DNA of 64,000 bases, taken from the NCBI RefSeq assembly GCF_003970495.1, contig NZ_RXWW01000011.1:28562-92561 (forward strand). Direction: 5' to 3'. The notes beneath the pieces are model-generated. The model was not told the DNA's origin, searched no databases, and was given only the letters and a program-made list of their open reading frames with translations. The position numbers and the translations under genes are program-made. Position 1 is the first letter of the stretch, and every line of letters begins with the position of its first letter. This document shows positions 40,907 to 51,411 of this stretch, in pieces. The DNA is from Staphylococcus pasteuri. GTDB lineage: Bacteria; Bacillota; Bacilli; Staphylococcales; Staphylococcaceae.

Positions 40907-41599
40907 ATGACACATCTCACATTTAGACAAGGCGTGAAAGAATGTATTCCAACTTTATTTGGATATGCAGGCGTAGGTATTTCGTTTGGAATTGTTGCCG
41001 CATCTCAAAAGTTTAGTTTGTTAGAAATTATTTTACTTTGTTTAATTATTTATGCAGGTGCTGCCCAATTTATTATTTGTGCTTTAGTAATTGCGGGTAC
41101 ACCTATAACTGCGATAGTATTAACAACATTTATTGTGAATTCACGCATGTTTCTATTGAGTATGACTTTAGCACCCAATTATAAATCTTATAGTTTATGG
41201 AATAGAGTTGGTTTAGGGTCACTCGTAACCGATGAAACATTTGGTGTTGCCATCACGCCATATTTAAAGGGAGAATCAATTAATGATCGATGGTTACATG
41301 GCTTAAATATTACTGCATATTTATTTTGGACATTTTCATGTGTGGTTGGGGCGCTCTTTGGAAAATATATTTCCAACCCAGAAATGTTAGGACTAGACTT
41401 TGCTATTACTGCTATGTTCATCTTCTTAGGTATCGCTCAATTTGAATCGGTTAAGAAATCTAAAATTAATATTTATCTTGTTTTAATTCTATTCGTTATT
41501 GTGATGATGCTAGCATTAAGCTTTGTTATGCCATCATATGTAGCGATTATTATTTCAGCAGTCGTCGCTTCTGCACTTGGGGTGGTGATGGATAGATGA
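40907..41599 (+). CDS. azlC: Branched-chain amino acid exporter large subunit AzlC
   Basis: 230 residues with about seven membrane segments and the AzlC hallmarks FRQGVKECIPTLFGYAGVGISFGIVA (6-31), YAGAAQFI (about 46-53) and NSRMFLLSMTLAP (about 78-90). With AzlD it exports branched-chain amino acids and their analogues. The 3' end overlaps azlD by 4 bp (ATGATGA), so they are co-translated. Confidence 0.92.
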   Translation: MTHLTFRQGVKECIPTLFGYAGVGISFGIVAASQKFSLLEIILLCLIIYAGAAQFIICALVIAGTPITAIVLTTFIVNSRMFLLSMTLAPNYKSYSLWNRVGLGSLVTDETFGVAITPYLKGESINDRWLHGLNITAYLFWTFSCVVGALFGKYISNPEMLGLDFAITAMFIFLGIAQFESVKKSKINIYLVLILFVIVMMLALSFVMPSYVAIIISAVVASALGVVMDR

Positions 41600-41925
41600 T
41601 GACAGATACGCATATGTTAGTTGTAATCATATTATGTGGTGTAGTTACACTATTGGTTAGAATTATTCCATTTATGATGATTTCACGAGTTAGTTTGCCA
41701 GATGTTGTGATACGATGGCTTTCATTTATTCCTATTACACTTTTTACAGCACTCGTTTTAGACGGCATCATTCAACAACATGAGGGTAGTGTAGGATACA
41801 CTTTAAATATTCCATTCATTATTGCTCTTATACCTACAGTACTTTTAGCAATTTTAACGAGAAGTCTAACTTGGACTATTTTAGGTGGTATTGCCTTTAT
41901 AGCGATTTTAAGATATTTTATTTAA
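41596..41925 (+). CDS. azlD: Branched-chain amino acid exporter small subunit AzlD
   Basis: 109 residues with four membrane segments. VTLLVRIIPFMMIS (about 16-29) and WLSFIPITLFTALVLDGI (about 42-59) are typical of AzlD. It is the small partner of AzlC; neither works alone in other bacteria. Confidence 0.9.
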   Translation: MMTDTHMLVVIILCGVVTLLVRIIPFMMISRVSLPDVVIRWLSFIPITLFTALVLDGIIQQHEGSVGYTLNIPFIIALIPTVLLAILTRSLTWTILGGIAFIAILRYFI

Positions 41926-42030
41926 CATTTTCTTCGTATCATATTGAATTTCAAATTCGAGTTAGTTAAACTTTAAGTAATTAGAATGTTTTGATAATTA
42001 TCGTTTTTCTTAAAAACTTAATCATAAAAC

Positions 42031-42178
42031 CTTATTCAGAGAAGTTGAGGGACTTGGCCCGTAGACGCTTCAGCAACCGGCTACAAATATTAAGAGTACG
42101 GTGCTAAAACCAACGATTACTCGAATGATAAGTACTGAACCGCTTCTTACTTTTCAAAGAGTAAGAAGCTTTTTTATT
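42031..42178 (+). promoter_or_regulatory. SAM-I (S-box) riboswitch with terminator, upstream of metX
   Basis: The S-box core is clear: CTTATTCAGAGAAG, then GGGACTTGGCCC, GACGCTTCAGCAACC (42065-42079), GGTGCTAAAACCAA and the closing P1 arm GAATGATAAG (42123-42132). A terminator GCTTCTTAC/GTAAGAAGC with T-run (42142-42176) follows. High SAM should stop transcription before metX. Confidence 0.93.
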
Positions 42179-42199
42179 TAAAGGAGGATGGATTGATAT

Positions 42200-43165
42200 A
42201 TGTCGAATTATATTGTTGATACATTACATTTAGGCGAATTCACGACTGAGTCAGGAGAAACAATACAAGATTTGAAACTAAGATATGAACATGTAGGTTA
42301 TCCTGGACAACCATTAGCACTAGTCTGTCATGCGCTAACTGGTAATCATTTAACATATGGTACTAATGACAATCCAGGTTGGTGGCGTGAAATTATTGAT
42401 GGTGGATATATGCCAATTAATGATTATCAATTTTTAACATTTAACGTCATTGGCAGTCCGTTTGGTTCAAGTTCAAAATTTAACGATAAGCACTTTCCTA
42501 ATCATTTAACATTAAGAGATATAGTTCGTGCCCTTGAAAAAGGGATAGCAGCATTAGGATTTAATAAAATTGATATATTGATTGGTGGAAGCTTAGGTGG
42601 TATGCAAGCGTTAGAATTTCTTTATAATCAACGTTTTCCTGTGAATAAAGCGGTCATACTAGCCGCTACTGAAAAAACGTCATCATATAGTCGAGCATTT
42701 AATGAAATTGCAAGACAAGCCATTCATATCGGAGGCAAGAAAGGTTTAAGTATTGCTCGTCAATTAGGGTTCTTAACTTATCGTTTTTCGAAAAGTTATG
42801 ATCAGCGATTCACTCCAGAAGAAGTTGTCAATTACCAACAACATCAAGGGGATAAATTCAAAGAATCATTTGATTTATCATGCTATTTAACACTGCTAGA
42901 TGTCTTAGATAGTCATAATATTGATAGAGGTAGAGATGATGTTGATGAAGTGTTCAAATCACTAGATACTAAAGTCTTAACAATGGGATTTATTGATGAT
43001 TTATTATACCCTGACGATCAAGTGTTAGCTGCCGGGCAACGATTTAAATATCATCGTCACATTTTCGTACCAGATAATGTTGGACATGATGGCTTTTTAC
43101 TAAACTTTGAAACTTGGGCACCTAATCTATATTACTTTTTAAATTTAAAACAAATAAGACGTTAG
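42200..43165 (+). CDS. metX: Homoserine O-acetyltransferase family protein
   Basis: 321 residues of the alpha/beta-hydrolase MetX family. Nucleophile elbow GGSLGGMQ (129-136, Ser131), the family-specific FNVIGSPFGSSSKF (81-94), and the catalytic Asp (in MGFIDDLLYPDDQ) and His (VGHDGFLLNF, about residue 298). The MetX family acetylates or succinylates homoserine for methionine synthesis. The SAM riboswitch directly upstream supports a methionine role. Slightly shorter than most MetX. Confidence 0.9.
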   Translation: MSNYIVDTLHLGEFTTESGETIQDLKLRYEHVGYPGQPLALVCHALTGNHLTYGTNDNPGWWREIIDGGYMPINDYQFLTFNVIGSPFGSSSKFNDKHFPNHLTLRDIVRALEKGIAALGFNKIDILIGGSLGGMQALEFLYNQRFPVNKAVILAATEKTSSYSRAFNEIARQAIHIGGKKGLSIARQLGFLTYRFSKSYDQRFTPEEVVNYQQHQGDKFKESFDLSCYLTLLDVLDSHNIDRGRDDVDEVFKSLDTKVLTMGFIDDLLYPDDQVLAAGQRFKYHRHIFVPDNVGHDGFLLNFETWAPNLYYFLNLKQIRR

Positions 43166-43319
43166 TTAACTAACTTGAAGTAGTAATTAGAATAAATATT
43201 TTTAATAGGAAGCATGCGAGAAATCACCCTTCGTAAATGACTATAGTACTTTATTGTTTATTTTTTTCAAAGAGGTTAAAATAGTAGTTATAGTCAAAAA
43301 AAGTATGGGAGTGGCGTGT

Positions 43320-44246
43320 GTGTTTTCAAAAATACAACCTAAAGCAACTATTATAGGGACTTTAGTATTAGCGATAGTAGCTTTAGTAACACATGTATTA
43401 CCTATTCTCGGCTTAATTTTATGTTTATTTGCAACAATCCCAGGTGTCGTGTTATGGAATAAATCTATTCAATCATTTGGAATTAGTGCTTTAGTAACAG
43501 TTATAATTACAACCTTATTAGGTAATACATTCGTCTTAAGTATCATGGTTCTAGTGATTTTAACAAGTTTAATCATTGGACAATTACTTAAGGAAAGAGC
43601 AACAAAAGAAAGAATTTTATATGTAACAACGGTATCTCTAAGCTTAATGACATTGATAGGATTCATGTTATTACAAGTATTTGAAAAAATACCAAGAGCA
43701 ACCGCATTAGTTAACCCTGTTAAAGAAACCGTACATAACGTTTTATTAACAAGTGGAGCAAATGCTGATTATAGACAGATGCTTGAAGAAAGCATCCGCA
43801 AAATGACGGTCCAACTCCCAAGTTATCTCATTATTATCGTTTTCCTTATCGTTTTAATTAATCTGATTATAACATTTCCAATCCTACGTAAATTCAAAGT
43901 AGCGACGCCTATATTCAAGCCATTGTTTGCTTGGCAAATGAATCGTACGCTATTAACAATCTATATTATTGATTTAATTTGCGTGATGTTTGCGACTCAA
44001 CCAAATACTTTCCAGAGTATCGTTTTGAACTTTGAAGTTGTGTTATCATTAGTGATGTACATTCAAGGGATGAGCGTCATTCATTTCTTCGGGAAAGCGA
44101 AACGATTACCGAATGTAGTAACAGTTATATTAATGATTTTAGGAACATTATTAACACCTATGACACACATTGTAGGATTAATTGGTGTCATTGATTTATG
44201 TATTAATTTAAAACAACTAATGAATAACAATAATAATAAAAAGTGA
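43320..44246 (+). CDS. yybS: YybS-family (DUF2232) membrane protein
   Basis: 308 residues from a GTG start (MFSKIQPKATIIGTLVLA), chosen because GGGAGTGG lies upstream at the right distance and the S. aureus protein begins the same way. Seven to eight membrane segments; no catalytic motif. It belongs to DUF2232, related to transport S-components, with unknown substrate. Conserved in front of gdpP-rplI-dnaB. Confidence 0.88.
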   Translation: MFSKIQPKATIIGTLVLAIVALVTHVLPILGLILCLFATIPGVVLWNKSIQSFGISALVTVIITTLLGNTFVLSIMVLVILTSLIIGQLLKERATKERILYVTTVSLSLMTLIGFMLLQVFEKIPRATALVNPVKETVHNVLLTSGANADYRQMLEESIRKMTVQLPSYLIIIVFLIVLINLIITFPILRKFKVATPIFKPLFAWQMNRTLLTIYIIDLICVMFATQPNTFQSIVLNFEVVLSLVMYIQGMSVIHFFGKAKRLPNVVTVILMILGTLLTPMTHIVGLIGVIDLCINLKQLMNNNNNKK

Positions 44247-44260
44247 TGAGAGGTGGAAAA

Positions 44261-46228
44261 ATGAACCGTCAATCCACTAAAAAAGCTTTGCTCATACCTT
44301 TTATTGTAATGGCATTAACAGCCATTGCCTTAGTCGTCGTTTGGTTTATATTTAACCAAATTATCGCAGGTATAGCGGCAGGAGTACTACTAGTGATGTT
44401 GATTGCTAGTGGATTCTTGTTGAGACAAGCTTTTATGAAAATGGACAATTACGTGGATGATTTAAGTGGCCATATTACAACGAGTAGTAATAAGGCAATT
44501 AAACACTTGCCAATCGGGATGATTGTATTAGATGAAAATGACCATATTGAATGGGTTAACCAATTTATGTCTGAACATCTAACAACAAACGTGATTTCAG
44601 AATCGGTTAATGAAGTATTTCCCAATATTTTAAAGCAATTAGAGAAAGTTCAAGAAATTGAAATTGAACACGAAAATTATCATTTCAGAGTACGTTATTC
44701 TGATAATGAACATTGTTTATACTTCTTTAATATTACAGAAGAGGTACAAACAAATCAGTTATATGAAGATTCTAAACCAATTATCATGACATTATTCTTA
44801 GATAACTACGATGAAATCACGCAAAATATGAACGATACACAACGTTCTGAAATTAACTCTATGGTTACACGAGTAATCAGCAGATGGACTTCAGAATATG
44901 GTATCTTCTTTAAACGTTATAATTCAGATCAATTCGTAGCATATTTAAACCAAAAGATTTTAGCAGAAATTGAAAACTCAAATTTCAATATTCTAAGTCA
45001 ATTACGTGAAAAAAGTGTCGGCTACCGCGCGCAACTTACATTAAGTATAGGTGTTGGTGAAGGTACTGAAAATCTTATTGACCTTGGTGAATTATCACAA
45101 TCAGGCTTAGACTTAGCATTAGGCCGTGGTGGTGACCAAGTTGCTATTAAAAATATGAATGGTAACGTACGTTTCTATGGTGGTAAAACTGACCCAATGG
45201 AAAAACGTACACGTGTAAGAGCGCGAGTTATTTCACATGCATTAAAAGATATCTTAACTGAAGGCGATAAAGTTATCGTTATGGGACATAAACGACCAGA
45301 CTTAGACGCTATAGGCGCAGCAATCGGTGTATCTAGATTTGCATTAATGAATAATTTAGAAGCTTATGTTGTGTTAAATGAATCAGATATCGACCCAACA
45401 TTGCGTCGTGTTATGGATGAAATTGATAAGAAACCAGAACTTAAAGAACGTTTCATTACGTCAGATGATGCATGGGACATGATGACTTCGAAAACAACAG
45501 TCGTTGTCGTTGATACACATAAACCAGAAATGGTCTTAGATGAAAATGTATTAAACAAAGCTAACCGTAAAGTAGTCATTGATCACCATAGACGAGGCGA
45601 AAGCTTTATTTCTAATCCTTTATTGGTATATATGGAACCTTACGCAAGTTCAACAGCAGAACTTGTAACAGAGTTATTAGAATATCAACCAACAGAACAA
45701 CGCTTAACAAGACTTGAATCAACAGTAATGTATGCTGGTATTATTGTAGATACACGTAACTTTACATTACGTACAGGTTCAAGAACGTTTGATGCGGCAA
45801 GCTATTTACGTGCTCATGGTGCAGATACAATCTTAACGCAACACTTCTTAAAAGATGATGTTGATACGTACATTAATCGTTCTGAATTAATTAGAACAGT
45901 AGAAGTACAAGATAATGGCGTTGCAATTGCCCATGGATCTGACGATAAGATTTATCATCCTGTTACAGTTGCACAAGCAGCCGATGAGTTGTTAAGTTTA
46001 GAAGGTATAGAAGCTTCTTATGTAGTCGCGAAACGTGAAGATAATTTAGTTGGTATATCTGCCCGTTCATTAGGTGCTGTTAACGTTCAGTTAACTATGG
46101 AAGCCTTAGGTGGCGGTGGACACTTAACTAACGCAGCGACTCAATTAAAAGGTGTCTCAGTTGAAGAGGCTATCGCACAATTACAACAAGCTATAACAGA
46201 ACAAATGAGTAGGAGTGAAAACGCATGA
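44261..46228 (+). CDS. gdpP: Cyclic-di-AMP phosphodiesterase GdpP
   Basis: 655 residues from [23 protein letters not shown] precedes this ATG. Two N-terminal membrane helices (about 10-55), a PAS domain (about 80-150), a degenerate GGDEF domain (about 170-300), then DHH/DHHA1 with [11 protein letters not shown] (about 342-352) and DHH (about 440). It degrades c-di-AMP; mutations in it raise beta-lactam tolerance in staphylococci. No truncation is seen here. It overlaps rplI by 4 bp. Confidence 0.95.
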   Translation: MNRQSTKKALLIPFIVMALTAIALVVVWFIFNQIIAGIAAGVLLVMLIASGFLLRQAFMKMDNYVDDLSGHITTSSNKAIKHLPIGMIVLDENDHIEWVNQFMSEHLTTNVISESVNEVFPNILKQLEKVQEIEIEHENYHFRVRYSDNEHCLYFFNITEEVQTNQLYEDSKPIIMTLFLDNYDEITQNMNDTQRSEINSMVTRVISRWTSEYGIFFKRYNSDQFVAYLNQKILAEIENSNFNILSQLREKSVGYRAQLTLSIGVGEGTENLIDLGELSQSGLDLALGRGGDQVAIKNMNGNVRFYGGKTDPMEKRTRVRARVISHALKDILTEGDKVIVMGHKRPDLDAIGAAIGVSRFALMNNLEAYVVLNESDIDPTLRRVMDEIDKKPELKERFITSDDAWDMMTSKTTVVVVDTHKPEMVLDENVLNKANRKVVIDHHRRGESFISNPLLVYMEPYASSTAELVTELLEYQPTEQRLTRLESTVMYAGIIVDTRNFTLRTGSRTFDAASYLRAHGADTILTQHFLKDDVDTYINRSELIRTVEVQDNGVAIAHGSDDKIYHPVTVAQAADELLSLEGIEASYVVAKREDNLVGISARSLGAVNVQLTMEALGGGGHLTNAATQLKGVSVEEAIAQLQQAITEQMSRSENA

Positions 46229-46671
46229 AAGTAATTTTTACACAAGATGTTAAAGGTAAAGGTAAAAAAGGCGAAGTTAAAGATGTACCAGTAGGTTATG
46301 CAAATAATTTCTTATTAAAAAATAATTACGCTGTAGAAGCGACTCCTGGTAACTTAAAACAATTAGAACAACAAAATAAACGTGCTGAAGCAGATAGACA
46401 ACAAGAGATTGAAGATGCAAAAGCATTAAAAGAAAAATTAGCAAATATCGAAGTTGAAGTATCTGCTAAAACTGGTGAAGGCGGCAAATTATTTGGTTCA
46501 GTAAGTACGAAACAAATTGCTCAAGCACTTAAAGATCAACATGATATTAAACTTGATAAACGTAAAATGGATTTACCACAAGGTATCCACACATTAGGTT
46601 ATACAAATGTACCTGTTAAATTAGATAAAGAAGTTGAAGGTACAATTCGTGTGCATACAGTAGAACAATAA
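46225..46671 (+). CDS. rplI: 50S ribosomal protein L9
   Basis: 148 residues: N-terminal rRNA-binding domain [20 protein letters not shown] and [10 protein letters not shown], a long connecting helix (about 42-75, rich in Glu/Gln/Lys), and a C-terminal domain ending [19 protein letters not shown]. Its start overlaps the gdpP stop, and dnaB follows after 29 bp. Confidence 0.96.
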   Translation: MKVIFTQDVKGKGKKGEVKDVPVGYANNFLLKNNYAVEATPGNLKQLEQQNKRAEADRQQEIEDAKALKEKLANIEVEVSAKTGEGGKLFGSVSTKQIAQALKDQHDIKLDKRKMDLPQGIHTLGYTNVPVKLDKEVEGTIRVHTVEQ

Positions 46672-46700
46672 GATGGATTGAAATAGAGGTGTGATCAATA

Positions 46701-48101
46701 ATGGATAATATGTACGAGCAAAATCAAATGCCACATAGCAATGAAGCCGAACAATCTGTCTTAGGTGCCATTATTATTGATCCAGAATTGATTAATACAA
46801 CTCAGGAAGTGTTACTTCCTGAGTCATTTTATAGAGGCGCCCATCAACACATTTTCCGTGCGATGATGCACTTAAATGAAGACAATAAAGAAATTGATGT
46901 TGTGACGTTGATGGATCAACTTACAACTGAAGGAAGTTTAAGTGAAGCGGGTGGTCCGCAATATCTTGCAGAATTATCTACAAATGTACCTACTACAAGA
47001 AACGTTCAGTATTATACGGATATCGTATTCAAACACGCGCTTAAACGTAAATTAATTCAAACTGCAGATAGTATTGCTAATGATGGATATAATGATGAAT
47101 TAGAATTAGATACTATTTTAAGTGATGCGGAACGACGTATTTTAGAATTGTCATCCACACGTGAGAGTGATGGCTTTCAAGATATTAGAGACGTATTAGG
47201 TAAAGTGTATGAAACTGCGGAAGAACTCGATCAAAATAGTGGTCAAACACCAGGTATACCAACAGGCTATCGTGATTTAGACCAAATGACAGCAGGATTT
47301 AACCGAAATGATTTAATTATATTAGCGGCACGTCCATCTGTAGGTAAGACTGCCTTCGCACTTAATATTGCACAAAAGGTAGCGACACATGAAGATTTAT
47401 ATACTGTTGGAATCTTCTCACTAGAGATGGGGGCAGACCAATTAGCTACACGTATGATTTGTAGTTCAGGTAATGTCGACTCTAACCGTTTGAGAACTGG
47501 TACGATGACGGAAGAAGACTGGAACAGATTTACTATTGCAGTCGGTAAGTTATCCCGTACTAAAATATTTATCGATGACACGCCAGGTATTCGAATCAAT
47601 GATATACGTTCTAAATGCCGTCGACTTAAACAAGAACACGGTTTAGATATGATTGTGATTGACTATCTTCAATTAATTCAAGGTAGTGGTTCAAGATTCT
47701 CAGATAACCGTCAACAAGAAGTATCTGAAATCTCACGTACGCTTAAAGCTATTGCCCGTGAGTTAGAATGTCCAGTTATCGCATTGAGTCAGTTATCACG
47801 TGGTGTGGAACAACGACAAGATAAACGACCAATGATGAGTGATATTCGTGAATCAGGTTCTATCGAGCAAGATGCTGATATCGTCGCTTTCTTATATCGT
47901 GATGATTATTATAATCGCGGTGAGGATGAAGATGATGACGATGATTCAAGCTTTGAACCACAAACTAATGATGATAATGGTGAAATTGAAATCATCATCG
48001 CTAAACAACGTAACGGCCCTACCGGTACCGTTAAACTACACTTCATGAAACAATATAATAAATTTACTGATATTGATTATGCTCATGCAGAAATGGGGTA
48101 A
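46701..48101 (+). CDS. dnaB: Replicative DNA helicase DnaB
   Basis: 466 residues: N-terminal helical domain (MPHSNEAEQSVLGAIIIDPE), linker, and RecA-like ATPase with Walker A ARPSVGKTAF (about 213-222), Walker B MIVIDYLQLIQG and DnaB motif 4 SQLSRGVEQR. A stretch of consecutive acidic residues (about 409-416, EDEDDDDD) is an unusual but short insertion near the C-terminus. Named dnaC in older B. subtilis usage. Hexameric replication-fork helicase. Confidence 0.95.
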   Translation: MDNMYEQNQMPHSNEAEQSVLGAIIIDPELINTTQEVLLPESFYRGAHQHIFRAMMHLNEDNKEIDVVTLMDQLTTEGSLSEAGGPQYLAELSTNVPTTRNVQYYTDIVFKHALKRKLIQTADSIANDGYNDELELDTILSDAERRILELSSTRESDGFQDIRDVLGKVYETAEELDQNSGQTPGIPTGYRDLDQMTAGFNRNDLIILAARPSVGKTAFALNIAQKVATHEDLYTVGIFSLEMGADQLATRMICSSGNVDSNRLRTGTMTEEDWNRFTIAVGKLSRTKIFIDDTPGIRINDIRSKCRRLKQEHGLDMIVIDYLQLIQGSGSRFSDNRQQEVSEISRTLKAIARELECPVIALSQLSRGVEQRQDKRPMMSDIRESGSIEQDADIVAFLYRDDYYNRGEDEDDDDDSSFEPQTNDDNGEIEIIIAKQRNGPTGTVKLHFMKQYNKFTDIDYAHAEMG

Positions 48102-48121
48102 AAAATATTACAAATAAATTT

Positions 48122-48165
48122 CCGTACGATAAAATTAATTTTAGTTTTATTGTACGGTTTTTATT
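48122..48165 (+). terminator. Terminator after dnaB
   Basis: CCGTACGATAAAA and TTTTATTGTACGG (48122-48157) pair over 12-13 bp, followed by T-rich sequence. Confidence 0.75.
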
Positions 48166-48300
48166 TTGTCTTTTAGCTTGATATTATGAATAAGTTTGTA
48201 TATTGATTTTTAGTTAATTACTCTAAAATACTTTATTTAAAGGGTTTGTCAGACTTTTGAAGATTATATGTTTTCTTAAAAGGTAAATCATGTTGCCCAA

Positions 48301-48318
48301 AATTAATGTTCGATTTTT
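48301..48318 (-). promoter_or_regulatory. Candidate PurR box upstream of purA
   Basis: On the minus strand AAAAATCGAACATT contains the CGAAC core of the PurBox (AWWWCCGAACWWT) with one mismatch. It lies 74 bp before purA. A second PurBox, usual for PurR control, is not evident, so support is partial. Confidence 0.4.
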
Positions 48319-48387
48319 ATTTGCAATATGGTATTTATATTGGTAAAATACTTCATGGTTAAATGAGAAAAATTTGGAGGTGCTCAT

Positions 48388-49671
48388 ATGTCATCAATCG
48401 TAGTAGTTGGGACACAATGGGGAGACGAAGGTAAAGGTAAAATTACTGATTTCTTAGCAGAGCAAGCAGATGTTATTGCACGTTTTTCAGGTGGTAATAA
48501 CGCAGGACATACCATTCAATTTGGTGGAGAAACATATAAATTACATTTAGTACCATCAGGTATCTTTTATAAAGATAAATTAGCTGTAATCGGTAATGGT
48601 GTAGTTGTAGATCCAGTTGCATTACTTAAAGAATTAGACGGTTTAAATGAACGTGGTATCTCAACAGATAACTTACGTATTTCAAACCGCGCGCAAGTGA
48701 TTTTACCTTATCATATCGCACAAGACGAATTTGAAGAGCGTCTTCGTGGTGATAATAAAATCGGTACAACGAAAAAAGGTATCGGCCCAGCATACGTAGA
48801 TAAAGCACAACGAATTGGTATCCGTATGGGAGACCTAATGGAAAAAGAAACTTTCGAAAGACGTCTAAAAGAAAATATTGCATATAAATCAGCATATTTC
48901 AAAGGTATGTTTAACGAAACTTGCCCTAGCTTTGAAGATATGTTTGAAGAATATTACGCTGCAGGTCAACGTTTAAAAGAATTCGTTACAGATACACCTA
49001 AAATATTAGATGATGCATTTGTTGCGGATGAGAAAGTATTATTCGAAGGTGCACAAGGTGTTATGTTAGATATCGACCATGGTACATACCCATTCGTAAC
49101 TTCAAGTAACCCAGTAGCAGGTAACGTAACTGTAGGTACAGGTGTAGGTCCAACTTACGTGTCTAAAGTAATTGGTGTTTGTAAAGCATATACATCACGT
49201 GTTGGTGATGGCCCATTCCCTACTGAATTATTTGATGAAGATGGACATCATATTAGAGAAGTTGGTCGTGAATATGGTACAACAACAGGACGTCCTCGTC
49301 GTGTAGGTTGGTTCGACTCAGTAGTATTACGTCATTCACGTCGTGTGAGTGGTATCACAGACTTATCTATTAACTCAATTGATGTTTTAACAGGTTTAGA
49401 TACAGTTAAAATTTGTACCGCTTATGAATTAGACGGTGAAAAAATTACTGAATATCCTGCAAACCTAGATCAATTACAACGTTGTAAACCAATCTTCGAA
49501 GAGTTACCAGGTTGGACAGAAGATATTACGGGTTGTCGCAGTTTAGAAGAATTACCTGAAAATGCACGTAAATATTTAGAACGTATTTCTGAGTTATGTG
49601 GCGTACACATTTCAATCTTCTCAGTTGGTCCAGACCGTGAGCAAACAAACCTATTAGAAAAATTATGGTAA
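48388..49671 (+). CDS. purA: Adenylosuccinate synthetase
   Basis: 427 residues, full length. GTP-binding [11 protein letters not shown] (8-18), GNNAGHT (about 36-42), the signature [12 protein letters not shown] and the C-terminal VGPDREQTN. It makes adenylosuccinate from IMP and aspartate, first committed step to AMP. Start behind TTGGAGGTG. Monocistronic between two terminators. Confidence 0.96.
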   Translation: MSSIVVVGTQWGDEGKGKITDFLAEQADVIARFSGGNNAGHTIQFGGETYKLHLVPSGIFYKDKLAVIGNGVVVDPVALLKELDGLNERGISTDNLRISNRAQVILPYHIAQDEFEERLRGDNKIGTTKKGIGPAYVDKAQRIGIRMGDLMEKETFERRLKENIAYKSAYFKGMFNETCPSFEDMFEEYYAAGQRLKEFVTDTPKILDDAFVADEKVLFEGAQGVMLDIDHGTYPFVTSSNPVAGNVTVGTGVGPTYVSKVIGVCKAYTSRVGDGPFPTELFDEDGHHIREVGREYGTTTGRPRRVGWFDSVVLRHSRRVSGITDLSINSIDVLTGLDTVKICTAYELDGEKITEYPANLDQLQRCKPIFEELPGWTEDITGCRSLEELPENARKYLERISELCGVHISIFSVGPDREQTNLLEKLW

Positions 49672-49711
49672 AGTTTAGGGAACAATAAATTTTATACTCT
49701 AATATTTTGAT

Positions 49712-49750
49712 AAAAACCGATTCGTCCATAAAAGCGAATCGGTTTTTTTC
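49712..49750 (+). terminator. Terminator after purA
   Basis: AAACCGATTCG (49714-49724) pairs with CGAATCGGTTT (49735-49745) perfectly, followed by T. Confidence 0.87.
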
Positions 49751-49947
49751 TGTTTATATCAACAACTATAATATTTGTTGGTGAGATAGCATGATTAAAT
49801 AAGTTTAATTCATTACCATTGTATATATACATACTCAATTCAAGTAAGTCATTTTCAAATAGTCATAAGTCTATCAACACTTTTATAGCAATATTTCTCC
49901 TTTATTAACATTTCAAAAATAATGTTATATTTATGTAAAAAAATAGC

Positions 49948-49977
49948 TTGTCATGTAAATAACGGCTATGCTATAAT
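49948..49977 (+). promoter_or_regulatory. Promoter of the tRNA-Glu/tRNA-Asp operon
   Basis: TTGTCA (49948-49953), an 18-bp spacer and an exact TATAAT (49972-49977), 19 bp before the first tRNA. The rest of 49751-49947 shows no gene. Confidence 0.75.
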
Positions 49978-49996
49978 CTATCTTGTGCTTAAGAAC

Positions 49997-50071
49997 GGCT
50001 CCTTGGTCAAGCGGTTAAGACACCGCCCTTTCACGGCGGTAACACGGGTTCGAGTCCCGTAGGAGTCACCA
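49997..50071 (+). tRNA. tRNA-Glu (TTC anticodon)
   Basis: Cloverleaf with acceptor GGCTCCT/AGGAGTC, anticodon stem CCGCC/GGCGG around CTTTCAC giving anticodon TTC, T-arm GGGTTCGAGTCCC, and an encoded CCA end (50069-50071). First of a two-tRNA unit. Confidence 0.95.
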
Positions 50072-50078
50072 TTTTTTA

Positions 50079-50151
50079 GGTCTCGTAGTGTAGCGGTTAA
50101 CACGCCTGCCTGTCACGCAGGAGATCGCGGGTTCGATTCCCGTCGAGACCG
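50079..50151 (+). tRNA. tRNA-Asp (GTC anticodon)
   Basis: Acceptor GGTCTCG/CGAGACC, anticodon stem CCTGC/GCAGG around CTGTCAC giving GTC, T-arm GCGGGTTCGATTCCCGT, discriminator G. Unlike the tRNA-Glu next to it, the CCA end is not encoded, so it must be added by nucleotidyltransferase. Confidence 0.95.
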
Positions 50152-50154
50152 TAT

Positions 50155-50182
50155 TGCCTACCCAAGAGGGTAGGCATTTTTT
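50155..50182 (+). terminator. Terminator of the tRNA operon
   Basis: TGCCTACCC (50155-50163) pairs with GGGTAGGCA (50168-50176), then six T. Confidence 0.9.
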
Positions 50183-50697
50183 ATGTCTATTTTTATTAAT
50201 TAGCAAAGTCATTCATCAACTTATTCGCTTTCCTACTCTATAGCAACGCACATCATTCTACACTATAGATAAATGAGCCAATTTCCCATCACATCATGCT
50301 ACGATCCACTCATTTTACAACTCTATGACAATAGGCAATCGAAACTTAACATTTACCCTTTCACTGCAACTAAAGAAATGTAAAACATTGAATTAATCAC
50401 TTTTATACTAAATTTTTATATTACAAAATAATGAAATAGATATCATTTAGTTTTTAAAGGTTACTGAAAGTGTTCAACTTATTTTGTGATATACAATTTT
50501 GGTGGTAAACTTATATATAATATTATTCTATAATTTTTTATACAAAAATAGAATTAACCGTTCATAAATGGTAAATTATATAGTAGTTACTGTGCTATCA
50601 ATGCACAATAGTTTGAGTCGTGAAAAAGGTCTCAAACGTTACGAATGAAGCTAAGTTGAACGGTAGAATTATACTTTGAGAAATGAGGTTTATATAT
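50183..50697 (+). promoter_or_regulatory. Long AT-rich leader/promoter region of walRKHIJ with hairpins
   Basis: 515 bp without a gene. Several TATAAT-like sequences lie near 50515-50545. Close to walR are two hairpins: GTGC-TATCAAT-GCAC (50592-50606) and GTTTGAG...CTCAAAC (50611-50617 with 50631-50637). They would lie in the 5' untranslated region if transcription starts near 50550, suggesting a structured leader. Function unproven. Confidence 0.4.
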
Positions 50698-51399
50698 ATG
50701 GCTAGAAAAGTTGTGGTAGTCGACGATGAAAAACCAATTGCTGATATTTTAGAATTTAATCTTAAAAAAGAAGGATACGATGTATTTTGCGCGTACGATG
50801 GTAACGACGCAGTAGATTTAATTTATGATGAAGAACCAGACATCGTTCTATTAGACATCATGTTACCTGGTAGAGACGGCATGGAAGTTTGTCGTGAAGT
50901 ACGTAAGAAATACGAAATGCCAATCATTATGTTAACTGCAAAAGATTCTGAAATTGATAAAGTTTTAGGATTAGAATTAGGTGCGGATGACTATGTGACG
51001 AAACCATTTAGTACGCGTGAATTAATCGCTCGTGTGAAAGCAAACTTACGTCGTCATTATTCTCAACCAGCACAAGAAGTGAATGATGCAACAAACGAAA
51101 TTTCAATTAAAGATATCGTCATTTATCCTGACGCATATTCTATTAAAAAACGTGGTGATGACATCGAGTTAACACACCGTGAATTTGAGTTGTTCCATTA
51201 CCTTTCTAAACATATGGGTCAAGTAATGACACGTGAACATTTATTACAAACTGTGTGGGGCTATGATTATTTTGGAGATGTACGTACAGTGGACGTAACG
51301 ATTCGTCGTTTACGTGAAAAAATTGAAGATGATCCATCACACCCTGAATATATTGTGACACGTAGAGGCGTTGGATACTTCCTCCAACAACATGATTAG
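50698..51399 (+). CDS. walR: Response regulator WalR (YycF)
   Basis: 233 residues from [17 protein letters not shown]; a GAGG site lies upstream of this ATG. The receiver domain has the acidic pair D9-D10, phosphorylation site Asp53 (LLDIMLPG) and Lys102-type KPF; the OmpR-type winged helix has [20 protein letters not shown]. It is the essential regulator of cell-wall hydrolases and binds TGTWAH-N5-TGTWAH, sequences found in this window before isaB and before the secreted gene at 63913. Confidence 0.97.
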   Translation: MARKVVVVDDEKPIADILEFNLKKEGYDVFCAYDGNDAVDLIYDEEPDIVLLDIMLPGRDGMEVCREVRKKYEMPIIMLTAKDSEIDKVLGLELGADDYVTKPFSTRELIARVKANLRRHYSQPAQEVNDATNEISIKDIVIYPDAYSIKKRGDDIELTHREFELFHYLSKHMGQVMTREHLLQTVWGYDYFGDVRTVDVTIRRLREKIEDDPSHPEYIVTRRGVGYFLQQHD

Positions 51400-51411
51400 A
51401 GGTTCAGTCGA

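Noticed and set aside
46701..48101. Intein or frameshift in dnaB because of the acidic run
   Set aside because: The frame is continuous and all motifs are in order; the acidic stretch is only about eight residues.
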